Of a DNA stretch of 43,320 bases, positions 34,740-42,971 are shown piece by piece. The DNA lies in NCBI GenBank assembly GCA_002689655.1, contig NZHC01000106.1, forward strand, positions 46,637-89,956. The letters run 5' to 3'. The position numbers were made by a program, and so were the translations under genes. The first letter of the stretch is position 1; each line of letters opens with the position of its first letter. The notes beneath the pieces were generated by a model. The model did no database searches. It was not told where the DNA came from and saw nothing but the letters and a program-made list of their open reading frames with translations. The stretch is from Rhodopirellula sp. GTDB lineage: Bacteria > Planctomycetota > Planctomycetia > Pirellulales > Pirellulaceae.

Positions 34740-35447
34740 ATGAACGATGAATCTGCTGATGAGACGAAAGCGAGTCCTGTTCCTCTTTCTGCTGCAGCCC
34801 GGCGAGTCTTGGGGGTTTTGGTTGAGAAAGCCAAGACAACTCCTGATAACTACCCTCTCACATTGTCTGGAATCGTGACTGGTAGCAACCAGAAATCGAA
34901 TCGTGATCCCAAGATGGATCTTGATGATGAAGATGCTTTGTTGGCGTTAGATGAATTGCGCAGGCTTGGTGCAGCGCGGGAGGTTCAGGGTTCAGGACGG
35001 GCGGTCAAATATCGGCATGCAGCCTACGATTGGCTGGATGTCGATAGCGCGGGTTCGGCCGTGATGACAGAGTTGTTGTTGAGAGGTCCTCAAACGTTGG
35101 GCGAATTGAGAACTCGCGCGTCTCGCATGCACCCATTCCCTGATCTGAATACGATGAAATCAGTGGTGAGTGGTTTGGCCGAAAAGGGATTGATGGAATC
35201 GCTCACTCCACCCGGTCGTGGCCAGGTTTTCTCGCATACCTTGTATCCGCCACAGGAACGTCAATTTTTGAATGCGAAACTTGAAAAGCAGAATGCAGTA
35301 AAAGGTTCGGTGGTTGCAACCGAAGCTAGCGATACAAATCGAACAGCGGTGGACCAACTTTTGGACCGATTAGCGACGGTGAATACCCGAATTGATACGC
35401 TGGAGCAGCGATTGGCTGATCTGGAGAATTCCAAATCGGCAGATTGA
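34740..35447 (+). CDS. YceH family (DUF480) protein
   Basis: An upstream frame reaches 34635, but ATG 34740 (235 residues) matches the family N-terminus, with GAGAG about ten bases upstream. The YceH pattern is clear: LSAAARRVLGVLVEKAKTTPDNYPLTL, then IVTGSNQKSNRDP and VKYRHAAYDWL. TELLLRGPQTLGELRTRASRM and VFSHTLYPPQ follow. These blocks are two winged-helix-like units. The C-terminal 40 residues form a coiled coil (LATVNTRIDTLEQRLADLE). Family function is unknown. It converges with the GHMP-UDPGP fusion gene, 21 bases away. Confidence 0.9.
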   Translation: MNDESADETKASPVPLSAAARRVLGVLVEKAKTTPDNYPLTLSGIVTGSNQKSNRDPKMDLDDEDALLALDELRRLGAAREVQGSGRAVKYRHAAYDWLDVDSAGSAVMTELLLRGPQTLGELRTRASRMHPFPDLNTMKSVVSGLAEKGLMESLTPPGRGQVFSHTLYPPQERQFLNAKLEKQNAVKGSVVATEASDTNRTAVDQLLDRLATVNTRIDTLEQRLADLENSKSAD

Positions 35448-35468
35448 TTTACTGTGGGCCGATTACAC

Positions 35469-38400
35469 TCACTTCCATTGACAAAGTGATTCGACATAGT
35501 CCGCGCTGCCATCACGTTTCCATGGATCAAGCTGTGCCTGCGTTTTTAGCTGTTGCCCACGCTCCAAGGGTGTCGCAAAGAAGGCGCAATCAATTTCTGG
35601 TAAGGCGGTCATGTCACCCCACAGTTTTTCGAATTGGGCGACGGGAAAGACGTCTTCTTGAGCGTATCCCCACCGCTTTTTGACATCTTTCAGGGTGATG
35701 TAGGTGGGAAGCCGTGAGGCCATCTGTCTAACTGCAGCGCTGACTCGTGTCTCGTCGTCCAGATCTTTTCGCCCGATGCCAAATGACGTAAGCAGTTGAT
35801 CGATACTGATCCACGTCGTCATCGAATTGTAGAAAGTCAAATTGAATTCCGTCTCATCATTGGGCATCGCTAGTCCTTCCAATAGTCTTGGACGACCATT
35901 CACGGACGCCAAGCCTCCACCACGATCATCAATGCGTCGTCCAATGACTTCAAAACTGAGTGTGTTTTTCTCCTTGATATGCACGCCAAGCAAGCCGGGA
36001 TCAACATTCGCACCCAAGGTGTCAATGTTGTGGAGCATCAGGTATTCGAGTTCGGGCTGATCGCTGAGCATTTGTTTCAGTACTCCATTGAGTAACATAT
36101 TGGGCACTTCGTACCAATGACCCACAGGGTGGATGCATTGGTGTGGAAGATTGTCAACGTAATCAGTTCCCTCACCCATCTGATTGGCCCAGCCCATCAA
36201 TGCTGCACGCGCGCTTTCTCTCATTTTCTGTTTTTGTTCATCCAGGATCTGCTGGGCTGTTTCTTCCCAGAGGAAACGAAGATCCCGGATCATGGGGATC
36301 ATCCGCATACCAATACTCCGGCCGGTAGAAACGTAGACTTGATTGTTGAGGCCGTGATTTTGGTGCGTCGTCAGATGCGTCCGAATGGCGTCATCGGTTA
36401 GGTAGCTGGTGGTAAAGACATGAGGGATCGAACCGTTACAATCGTTGCTCGTTTTGCGGTTTTTTGCCAGATGGACCTCAATGAAACTGCGGTGACGACC
36501 TGAGAAGCGGTTGAAGGGATGTAGTGCTTTGCATACTCCTGCACCTTCCGTCCAACGACTCCCCACTCCCGCAGCCAAGGTCACGACCCCCACCTTGCCC
36601 TGATGAATGGCCTGGCGACCAAGTTCCCTGAGTTGCACAGGAACGCCAGATCTTGTTTCGATGAAATCCTCTGGCTTTACATCTTCAATCGTCATGTTGT
36701 TGGAAAGACGATTTTGGGCGAGACCAATTCTTCCGCTTTGTAAATCACTTCGAATCGCGTCATGTTGCTGTTGGTCAAAACCACAGCCATTCAGTATCTG
36801 TTGTAAGTTCGCGGTTTGTGCAGCTGTCGTGGTGGCTTGCGGAAGAATACTGTTCAGCAGTGTTGCGTGTTTCTTATTGTCGTTGCCTCGGCATTGTTGT
36901 CCAAGGTGCTCCAATTCAATACGTTGGTCGGCGCTTAGTTCACGCATTGAGGCACGCAAGAGGCCAGGCAGTACAAGCGAATAGTATTGCTCCGGCATCC
37001 CTGCTGCGGGTTCCTCAATGAAAGTTGCTCTGGAACCGTCGTCATTGATCTTAAAGTCGTAGACAACAGGGTCCATCGCAAATGGTAGTGAGGTTTGCAG
37101 AAGCTGTTTAGTTTTGATCAGAGTACCGCCGAGCCAGTCTTGAGCTGCCTCTTTGATTTCAGGATCAAAAATGAATCCCATGCCTCCACCCGACATCCCG
37201 CCCAGCATCCAAAAACCCCAGAATTGATCACCATATTTTTCGCGGCATTGTGTGATCAATGAGTCGGTAAAGCGATTTGTGGCCCAAGGAATGATTGTTT
37301 GCAGAGGGCCCTCGAAATTACGGGTGGTAGCATTACCAATCCGCTGGAGATCACCCTCACCTAGAGCTTTCACAATTTCATCAAGAATTTTCATTGCATC
37401 GAAACGGCTCTCCCACTCCTTTTCATTGCGAAGCAGATAATGCTCTGTGACCATTTCCAGAATGGGACCGACATTTTGTGCCATTCCACCATGCACCAGC
37501 ACCAGCGAGTCCTGTATTTTCTGTCTCGTTTCATCCGAAATTTCACGTTCGGACATCACATGATGCGTTGGCATTAACCGGCCTTGGCTAATCCCAAATT
37601 CGGGATCACCCTCCTGAGCTTTTGCACCTTGGATGAGTTTGATTCCAGGCCAGACACCACCTGAATCCTGCCAGCCTCCACCGCTGCCGCCAATCCACTC
37701 GCCTAAGATCGCGCGTGCTGCCACAAGCCGTCGATCGCTCTCCTGCAATGTGCCAGTCAGGCTTGTCGTCTGATTGGTGGCCCGCATCATCAAAGAAATC
37801 AACGAGCCGAGGAGATTTGTTGAGACCGCCAGGCGAGAACCCTTGGGAATGTCATTGATCTTGCTGACCACCTCGATTCCCTTGCCGTCGCCCACGATAC
37901 GCGTTAATAGTCCCTTGAGTGAATGTCCACATCCTTCCAGTCCGGGAGGAACAATGCCGGAGGCAATGACAGCGGCTTTGAGGAGTCCCAGATAATCCTG
38001 AGCAAAGTCGAACATGCTGGCGATTGAATCAACCTCCACTGTGGCTCGCAAGTCCACGCTGGTCAGTCGTATCACCGGACGGTCAATCACTCTGAGGTAA
38101 GTCTCGATAGGAGGATTTGTGTTTGTATCACGCCCTCTTACCCCGAGGTCGACGGACGCGTTGAGCACGCGGGCACCTTCCGGGAAGTCCATTCCAAGAA
38201 AGAAAATGTCGCTCCACGCGCTGTGGGAAAAATCCATGCGGACGGCCGTGACTTCACGCAGGATTGGCATCGCACCAGTGGTCGGGTGCGGTTTAAGCAT
38301 CTCCGGTCGAATTCGTAGTGGCTGTTCAGCAGGATGGCCCAAGCGGAACATCCATTGGTTACCTTTGACTGTTCGGACACTTCGGCGAACCTGATCAGCA

Positions 38401-38783
38401 AGTGTTTGGAAAGCCAGTTGATGATATGCTTGTGCCAATGCACTCGCGACGCCATCGCAGGGACCTTGGTCTCGCTGCATCAGCAGAAAGGAATCAATCG
38501 CTTCAACAAAACGTCGCGCAAGTAGGTGCTCGTATCCTGCGTAGGGGATGTACCCAGCTTGTGTAGCTTTGAGTTGTTCGGGCAGATGGTAGCGATAGAT
38601 CGCGGACAAAAAGAAGAGAGCACGAACACGATGGTACAGGTTGTCTTGTTGTCGGCGAAAACGATCCAGCTCCTGGCAATAGTCAAGAAGTGTTTCAAGG
38701 TTGGCCCCGGAGCACACCGAGTCGAGTGAGCGGTTGCGAACTTCCTTCTCGTCGGAAAGAATAATCTCGATCAGAGGACTCAT
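35469..38783 (-). CDS. Fusion of GHMP sugar kinase (fucokinase-like) and UDPGP-type nucleotidyltransferase
   Basis: This 1104-residue protein has two catalytic-type regions. After a helical N-terminus (1-170), residues about 175-610 are a GHMP kinase. VRMDFSHSAWSD (181-192) matches the sugar-binding start, IPKGSRLAVSTNLLGS (312-327) is the phosphate loop, GGGWQDSGGVWPG (368-380) is the fucokinase-type signature, and GGMSGGGMGFIFDPE (528-542) is motif 3. The loop reads GSRLAVST instead of G-S-G-L-G-S-S. Residues about 700-1104 resemble UDPGP/AGX pyrophosphorylases, with LAAGVGSRWTEGAGVCKAL (736-754). The order, kinase then pyrophosphorylase, is the reverse of Bacteroides FKP. It probably converts a free sugar to sugar-1-phosphate and then to a nucleotide sugar. 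Start ATG 38783 overlaps the upstream stop by four bases. Confidence 0.88.
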   Translation of the reverse strand: MSPLIEIILSDEKEVRNRSLDSVCSGANLETLLDYCQELDRFRRQQDNLYHRVRALFFLSAIYRYHLPEQLKATQAGYIPYAGYEHLLARRFVEAIDSFLLMQRDQGPCDGVASALAQAYHQLAFQTLADQVRRSVRTVKGNQWMFRLGHPAEQPLRIRPEMLKPHPTTGAMPILREVTAVRMDFSHSAWSDIFFLGMDFPEGARVLNASVDLGVRGRDTNTNPPIETYLRVIDRPVIRLTSVDLRATVEVDSIASMFDFAQDYLGLLKAAVIASGIVPPGLEGCGHSLKGLLTRIVGDGKGIEVVSKINDIPKGSRLAVSTNLLGSLISLMMRATNQTTSLTGTLQESDRRLVAARAILGEWIGGSGGGWQDSGGVWPGIKLIQGAKAQEGDPEFGISQGRLMPTHHVMSEREISDETRQKIQDSLVLVHGGMAQNVGPILEMVTEHYLLRNEKEWESRFDAMKILDEIVKALGEGDLQRIGNATTRNFEGPLQTIIPWATNRFTDSLITQCREKYGDQFWGFWMLGGMSGGGMGFIFDPEIKEAAQDWLGGTLIKTKQLLQTSLPFAMDPVVYDFKINDDGSRATFIEEPAAGMPEQYYSLVLPGLLRASMRELSADQRIELEHLGQQCRGNDNKKHATLLNSILPQATTTAAQTANLQQILNGCGFDQQQHDAIRSDLQSGRIGLAQNRLSNNMTIEDVKPEDFIETRSGVPVQLRELGRQAIHQGKVGVVTLAAGVGSRWTEGAGVCKALHPFNRFSGRHRSFIEVHLAKNRKTSNDCNGSIPHVFTTSYLTDDAIRTHLTTHQNHGLNNQVYVSTGRSIGMRMIPMIRDLRFLWEETAQQILDEQKQKMRESARAALMGWANQMGEGTDYVDNLPHQCIHPVGHWYEVPNMLLNGVLKQMLSDQPELEYLMLHNIDTLGANVDPGLLGVHIKEKNTLSFEVIGRRIDDRGGGLASVNGRPRLLEGLAMPNDETEFNLTFYNSMTTWISIDQLLTSFGIGRKDLDDETRVSAAVRQMASRLPTYITLKDVKKRWGYAQEDVFPVAQFEKLWGDMTALPEIDCAFFATPLERGQQLKTQAQLDPWKRDGSADYVESLCQWK

Positions 38784-39637
38784 GTACTCGCACCGGCATC
38801 TGTTCGATTTGCTAACAGGTCGATCAGTTCAACGAGTATTTCATCCCGATCTTGACCACTTAGTCCAATGGCGAGTTGGGCCTTGAGCAGACCGTATCGA
38901 ACCCCGAGGTTATGTCGTGTTCCGTCCAAACGATAAGCCAAGTATTTGCCGCGGGTTAGAAGCATCGCGACCGCGTCAGAAAGTGTTGGCTTTACCACTG
39001 TCTGTGAATTTAATAATTGATCAATCAAATCCATGATTTCACCAGTGAAGACATGCATGCCAAAGAAGCCAAGATAATGTCCTGCCCGCAAGCCAGGGGT
39101 CACTAGTTCCTGCTCCGCATAGGTGGGGGTTGGTTTCTCAATGACTCGATCAACTTGATAAAGTCCGTCAGTTCTTGGAGTCGGTGAACCACTGACGATG
39201 CCAAAATAGGGGAGATTGTTTTCTCGAGTTGATTGAACTGCGGATACGGAACATTCGTGCTCGTTGGCCATTTGCACCAGTTGTTTTGCACACGGAATAC
39301 CTGTGTTACTCAGGTACAAATGGTCTCCCACCAAGTGTAGAAATGGCTGGCCATCAACAAATGATCTCGCACGGTGGACTGCGTCTGCATATCCGAGAGG
39401 CTCGGGTTGCTCGACGAAGTGCAGGTTGCCGATTTGTTTTCCAGCTGCTGCTTGGTAAGCCTCCATGTCGCCCGGTTGAATGATCACGCAAACTTCATCA
39501 ATGCCCGCAGCAACTGTCTCTTCGATAATGAGCTGCAACGCTGTTTTTTCCCGTCCATCCCTGTCCACCAATTGTTGGAGCGGGAGACGATTTTGATTTG
39601 GGGCAGCAGCGGTAATGACTGCTTTTTGTATCGGCAT
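38780..39637 (-). CDS. GalU-like nucleotidyltransferase with degenerate nucleotide loop
   Basis: This 285-residue protein has the overall pattern of GalU (UTP-glucose-1-phosphate uridylyltransferase). VEQPEPLGYADAVHRA, then LVGDHLYL with the metal Asp, RVIEKPTP and YLGFFGMHVF are conserved segments. The N-terminal loop that should read G-x-G-T-R-x2-P-x-T-K is AAAPNQNRLPLQQL (11-24), so Gly-Thr-Arg and the following Lys are absent. It may be a non-catalytic or altered subunit. Its stop and the next start overlap as ATGA, so it is translationally coupled to the kinase-pyrophosphorylase fusion and is the first gene of that pair. A GalU with normal activity is less likely. Confidence 0.82.
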   Translation of the reverse strand: MPIQKAVITAAAPNQNRLPLQQLVDRDGREKTALQLIIEETVAAGIDEVCVIIQPGDMEAYQAAAGKQIGNLHFVEQPEPLGYADAVHRARSFVDGQPFLHLVGDHLYLSNTGIPCAKQLVQMANEHECSVSAVQSTRENNLPYFGIVSGSPTPRTDGLYQVDRVIEKPTPTYAEQELVTPGLRAGHYLGFFGMHVFTGEIMDLIDQLLNSQTVVKPTLSDAVAMLLTRGKYLAYRLDGTRHNLGVRYGLLKAQLAIGLSGQDRDEILVELIDLLANRTDAGAST

Positions 39638-39839
39638 TGAGATCTGGCAACTTTGCGTAACGGTGTGTCAGTGAAGAGTCGTTGTCCGTTTCCCATGCTA
39701 CTTAGGGAGTTGGATAACAACAACTGAAACACATCGTACTTCCATCTGAAGAGGTAAAAATGCGTCACTTGGCTATTGTCATGCGATCAATTTCGAACGT
39801 GAACTGCGATTTAGCGCTTCGTCGGCCTTCGTGAAATGC

Positions 39840-41081
39840 TCAATGCCATTGGTGTCCCAAGACCAGAAAGGTCGGATTCAACGCGTCGAAACGCACTCGG
39901 TCCAATTGATACTGGCCTCGGGCAATGTTGATCATGCGAACATCGCTGCGCAGCCCTGCCTCGTCTATTTTTGTTTGTACGGCCACCAGATTATCAGGGC
40001 TGGACACATTCACGACGATGCTTCCCCCGAGCGTGAGTCGTGATAATGCAGCCTGAACAAGATCCGGAACCATGCGTCCACTTCCACCGATGAAAATTGC
40101 ATCAGGATCTGGTAGTTCGTCAAATGCTTCCGGCGCTTGGCCATGAATTGGAACAAGCCCAGGTACGTCGAACATCCTCGCGTTTTCTACCATCAGCCCG
40201 AAATCTTCTGCATCCATCTCGATCGCAAAAACCTTTCCTTGGGATGCAATTGCAGCAGCCTCGATCGCAAGTGAGCCGCTTCCTGCACCCACGTCCCAAA
40301 CAATGCTCTTGTCGGACAACGCGAGTTCAGATAACGCAATGCAGCGTACTTCGGATGGTGTCAGTAAACCCCGTTTGGGACGTGATTGCAGGAAGAGATC
40401 GTCAGGGTTTCCAAACAGACGTTTGCGTCGACTGCCACTGGGGGAATCCGCTGCACCTTGACGGCGGACCAAGATCATCACATTCATTTCGGAAAAGGAC
40501 TGTTCGCGAATCGAACGCAAATCGCCCTGTGTGACGACTTCATCAGGTGTGCCGAGATTCTCGCAGACATAGACAGTGAAATAATCGATCCTTCGATCCA
40601 ATAGAGCTTCGGCGATGACAGACGGTGGTATCACGTCGGTGGTGAATAGTCCTACTCGCTCCGCCGTACGAATGTTGTCGACGACTCTGTCGAGCGATTG
40701 AGTTGCCAAGTTGGTTAGGTAAGCGTCATCCCAACTCTCTTTCACGCGGGCAAATGCTAGCTGCATGCTGCTAACGTGAGGCACCACTTCGAAACGTTCT
40801 TTACCAAACGAATCGGTGAGGTATCGTGCGATCCCATAAAACAGCGGATCACCACCGGCGAGCATCACGGTGGCCCGCTTGGGGAGTTTGACAATGGTTT
40901 CTTTCAGTGATTCCAAACCACCCCCGATCTCAAACCGCTCAGCGTTCGTCTCGGGGATTTTTCGCAACAGGGGTGATGTTCCAAGCAAAACTTCTGCTTG
41001 TTCGATCAACTGTCTCGCATGTCCGGTTAGACCTTGGAACCCGTCATCCCCAATGCCGACGATGTGTATGCGTGATGTCAA
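39840..41081 (-). CDS. cobL: Precorrin-6Y C5,15-methyltransferase (CbiE-CbiT fusion, CobL)
   Basis: This 413-residue protein joins CbiE and CbiT. The N-terminal half (about 1-210) is the tetrapyrrole methylase CbiE: IHIVGIGDDGFQGLT, then VMLAGGDPLFYGIARYL. The C-terminal half (about 230-400) is a class I SAM methyltransferase/decarboxylase, CbiT, with VWDVGAGSGSLAIEAA and AIFIGGSGRMVPDLV. It methylates corrin carbons 5 and 15 and removes the acetate carboxylate in cobalamin synthesis, in the cytoplasm. With cbiX (8513-9262) it implies a cobalamin route, but the genes are scattered. It starts at ATG 41081. Confidence 0.95.
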   Translation of the reverse strand: MTSRIHIVGIGDDGFQGLTGHARQLIEQAEVLLGTSPLLRKIPETNAERFEIGGGLESLKETIVKLPKRATVMLAGGDPLFYGIARYLTDSFGKERFEVVPHVSSMQLAFARVKESWDDAYLTNLATQSLDRVVDNIRTAERVGLFTTDVIPPSVIAEALLDRRIDYFTVYVCENLGTPDEVVTQGDLRSIREQSFSEMNVMILVRRQGAADSPSGSRRKRLFGNPDDLFLQSRPKRGLLTPSEVRCIALSELALSDKSIVWDVGAGSGSLAIEAAAIASQGKVFAIEMDAEDFGLMVENARMFDVPGLVPIHGQAPEAFDELPDPDAIFIGGSGRMVPDLVQAALSRLTLGGSIVVNVSSPDNLVAVQTKIDEAGLRSDVRMINIARGQYQLDRVRFDALNPTFLVLGHQWH

Positions 41082-41213
41082 CGAAAATAGTCCTTCTTAA
41101 TGGGTTGCCAAATTGACTTTGCATCACAGTGCGACGCTTATCAGGCGTAGTTCAGTTTTGTATCAAGTGATCTGGATAACCAATAGACTGGTGCTGGCAA
41201 ACATCTCGCTGAT

Positions 41214-41846
41214 TCAGAGTTTTCTCAATTCGCGAAGGATTTCTTCTACGGTACTTCTTCCAGCAGACGAACCGCTAACTTTTTTCCATGCGACCCGTCC
41301 ATTTTGGTCAACGATAAATGTAGCGGGGTAGGCAGTCTGATTACGTGCTTGCCAACGTATTCCCCACTCCGTCACCATCTGCATATCGTCATCACGAACC
41401 AACCTGATGGGATGAGGTAATTTTCTTGATCCAATGAAACGTTTCGCATTTTTTTCTATTTGATCTGTCTTGTCAGGATAAACCAATACAACGCACTTGG
41501 TTTCCGAGGACAGGGCTTTGGCTCGATTGACAACCGCATTGAATTGACTCTTGCAAATCGGACATTGGTAGCCTGGGTAGCCTCGCAGCACAATCACCAC
41601 AACAGGTCCGTCATGATACTCGTCGCGAAGGCTAAGATAATTTTTCTCTCCGACCAGTGGTAGCTCGAAATCTGGTGCACGCTGTCCGATCGCAGTCTGA
41701 TTCTGTGGGACGCCTTGCCCCCGCAACGGGTTCGTAGTTGGTATCAAAGTGATTAGCAGTTGGCAGCAGCACACTCTTATCAGCAGCCTTGCCAAGGGCG
41801 GGAATGGTTGATCTCTTTGTGAGGAAGTTTGTTTTGGTGCAGTCAT
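41214..41846 (-). CDS. Peroxiredoxin/AhpC-TSA-like exported redox protein
   Basis: From ATG 41846 this is 210 residues; a TTG two codons upstream is also in frame. A long n-region is followed by a hydrophobic core (LLIRVCCCQLLITLIP), with a leader or anchor at about 20-40. The thioredoxin-like domain from about 53 contains QRAPDFELPLVG, and the active-site CPIC (95-98) in GYPGYQCPICKSQF. CVVLVYPD and YPATFIVDQNGRVAWKKV follow. The CxxC pair suggests thiol-dependent peroxide or disulfide reduction in the periplasm. It stands alone between the cobL and rhomboid genes. Its substrate is unknown. Confidence 0.87.
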   Translation of the reverse strand: MTAPKQTSSQRDQPFPPLARLLIRVCCCQLLITLIPTTNPLRGQGVPQNQTAIGQRAPDFELPLVGEKNYLSLRDEYHDGPVVVIVLRGYPGYQCPICKSQFNAVVNRAKALSSETKCVVLVYPDKTDQIEKNAKRFIGSRKLPHPIRLVRDDDMQMVTEWGIRWQARNQTAYPATFIVDQNGRVAWKKVSGSSAGRSTVEEILRELRKL

Positions 41847-41928
41847 GATCAAGATCCATTTGATGTGCTACCAATCGTCTATACGAAAACCTCAGTGCAC
41901 TTGTCAGCTTCAAGTGATCAGTGAAGTG

Positions 41929-42864
41929 TCATTGATTACGCTTTTCACGTTGCCGGCGGCTATATCGTTCCAGCAGTTTTCGTTCTGATGAGGTCAGGCT
42001 TTCTTCACCCGTTTGGTGAATTTTTTCCAGTAATCGGTCAGCCTCATCCGCTTCCTTACGCAGTTTCTTGTCAGGATCATGAAGTTTCAATTTCATGCGT
42101 CTTGATCGTTGCCGCATCTTGCCACGGATATCGGGAGCTGATTCAAAACTCAGCCAGCGGAAATTCCAGTGTCCGTAATGATATGCCAAAGCGAACCCGG
42201 CTCCAGCCAAGTGAACGGTAAATGCTGTGGACGTTTCACCACCAGCAAGAGAGTAAAGTGAACCCAGCAGGTCCATGCCGACGCAAAGAGCCGCTAGAGC
42301 CCAAGCCTTCATTTTCACAATTCCCCACAAGAATAATTCCTGCTGCGGGAAATAGCAGGCGAACATGACAACCAGTGCAAGGACTCCACCACTGGCTCCG
42401 ACGGTGGGCACGCTACTGGGTTCCGCCCCCGCAGGCACTGGGTTCATTATCAAGCCAGTCATCGCTCCGATGAAACCACCAACAATGATGGATATCAGAT
42501 AGAAACGCAGGAATTCGGTACCTCCCATGCGAGCTTCGACCATTCGACCGAACACATAAAGCATGGCCATGTTGAAAACGATGTGCCAGACTGACTTCAG
42601 GTCATGGAAAAAGCCATAGGTAAGGAACTGCCACCACATCGATGGTTCGTGAAGTGTCTGTGGAACGAATCCAAAGGTTTTGAGAATGTTAAATGATTCA
42701 CCATCACTTGAACCATTGTCGAAGAACAACATGCTGATTAAAAAGGTGACGACATTGATGATGATCAAAGTCACCGTCATGCTGCGTGGTTTTTGGACGC
42801 GATCCCAAGACGTTTGGTAGGGATTCTGATCGTTACGTCCGTAATCTCGGTCATAAAGACCCAT
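41929..42864 (-). CDS. Rhomboid-family intramembrane serine protease
   Basis: This 311-residue protein has six predicted membrane spans. The rhomboid catalytic dyad is Ser158 in VGASGG (155-160) and His218 in HLAGAGFA, and HIVFNMAMLYVFG (94-106) is the family's HxxxN motif. The N-terminal cytoplasmic region (1-28) is polar. After the last span (about 215-232) the C-terminal 80 residues are strongly charged and helical (MRQRSRRMKLKLHD, EADRLLEKIHQTGEE, LLERYSRRQREKRNQ), forming an unusual soluble extension. The enzyme cleaves transmembrane segments of client proteins; clients are unknown. It starts at ATG 42864, downstream on the same strand of the gene at 42972, and could share its transcript. 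Confidence 0.93.
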   Translation of the reverse strand: MGLYDRDYGRNDQNPYQTSWDRVQKPRSMTVTLIIINVVTFLISMLFFDNGSSDGESFNILKTFGFVPQTLHEPSMWWQFLTYGFFHDLKSVWHIVFNMAMLYVFGRMVEARMGGTEFLRFYLISIIVGGFIGAMTGLIMNPVPAGAEPSSVPTVGASGGVLALVVMFACYFPQQELFLWGIVKMKAWALAALCVGMDLLGSLYSLAGGETSTAFTVHLAGAGFALAYHYGHWNFRWLSFESAPDIRGKMRQRSRRMKLKLHDPDKKLRKEADEADRLLEKIHQTGEESLTSSERKLLERYSRRQREKRNQ

Positions 42865-42971
42865 GAGCGGAATAGTCCTTGAAGCAAGTTGTACTGGCTA
42901 CTGAGTGGTTTGGTAGAGATAGGATGAATGTTTTTGGGGCGACAACTGAGGCTGTTGTTGGGATGAATCTC

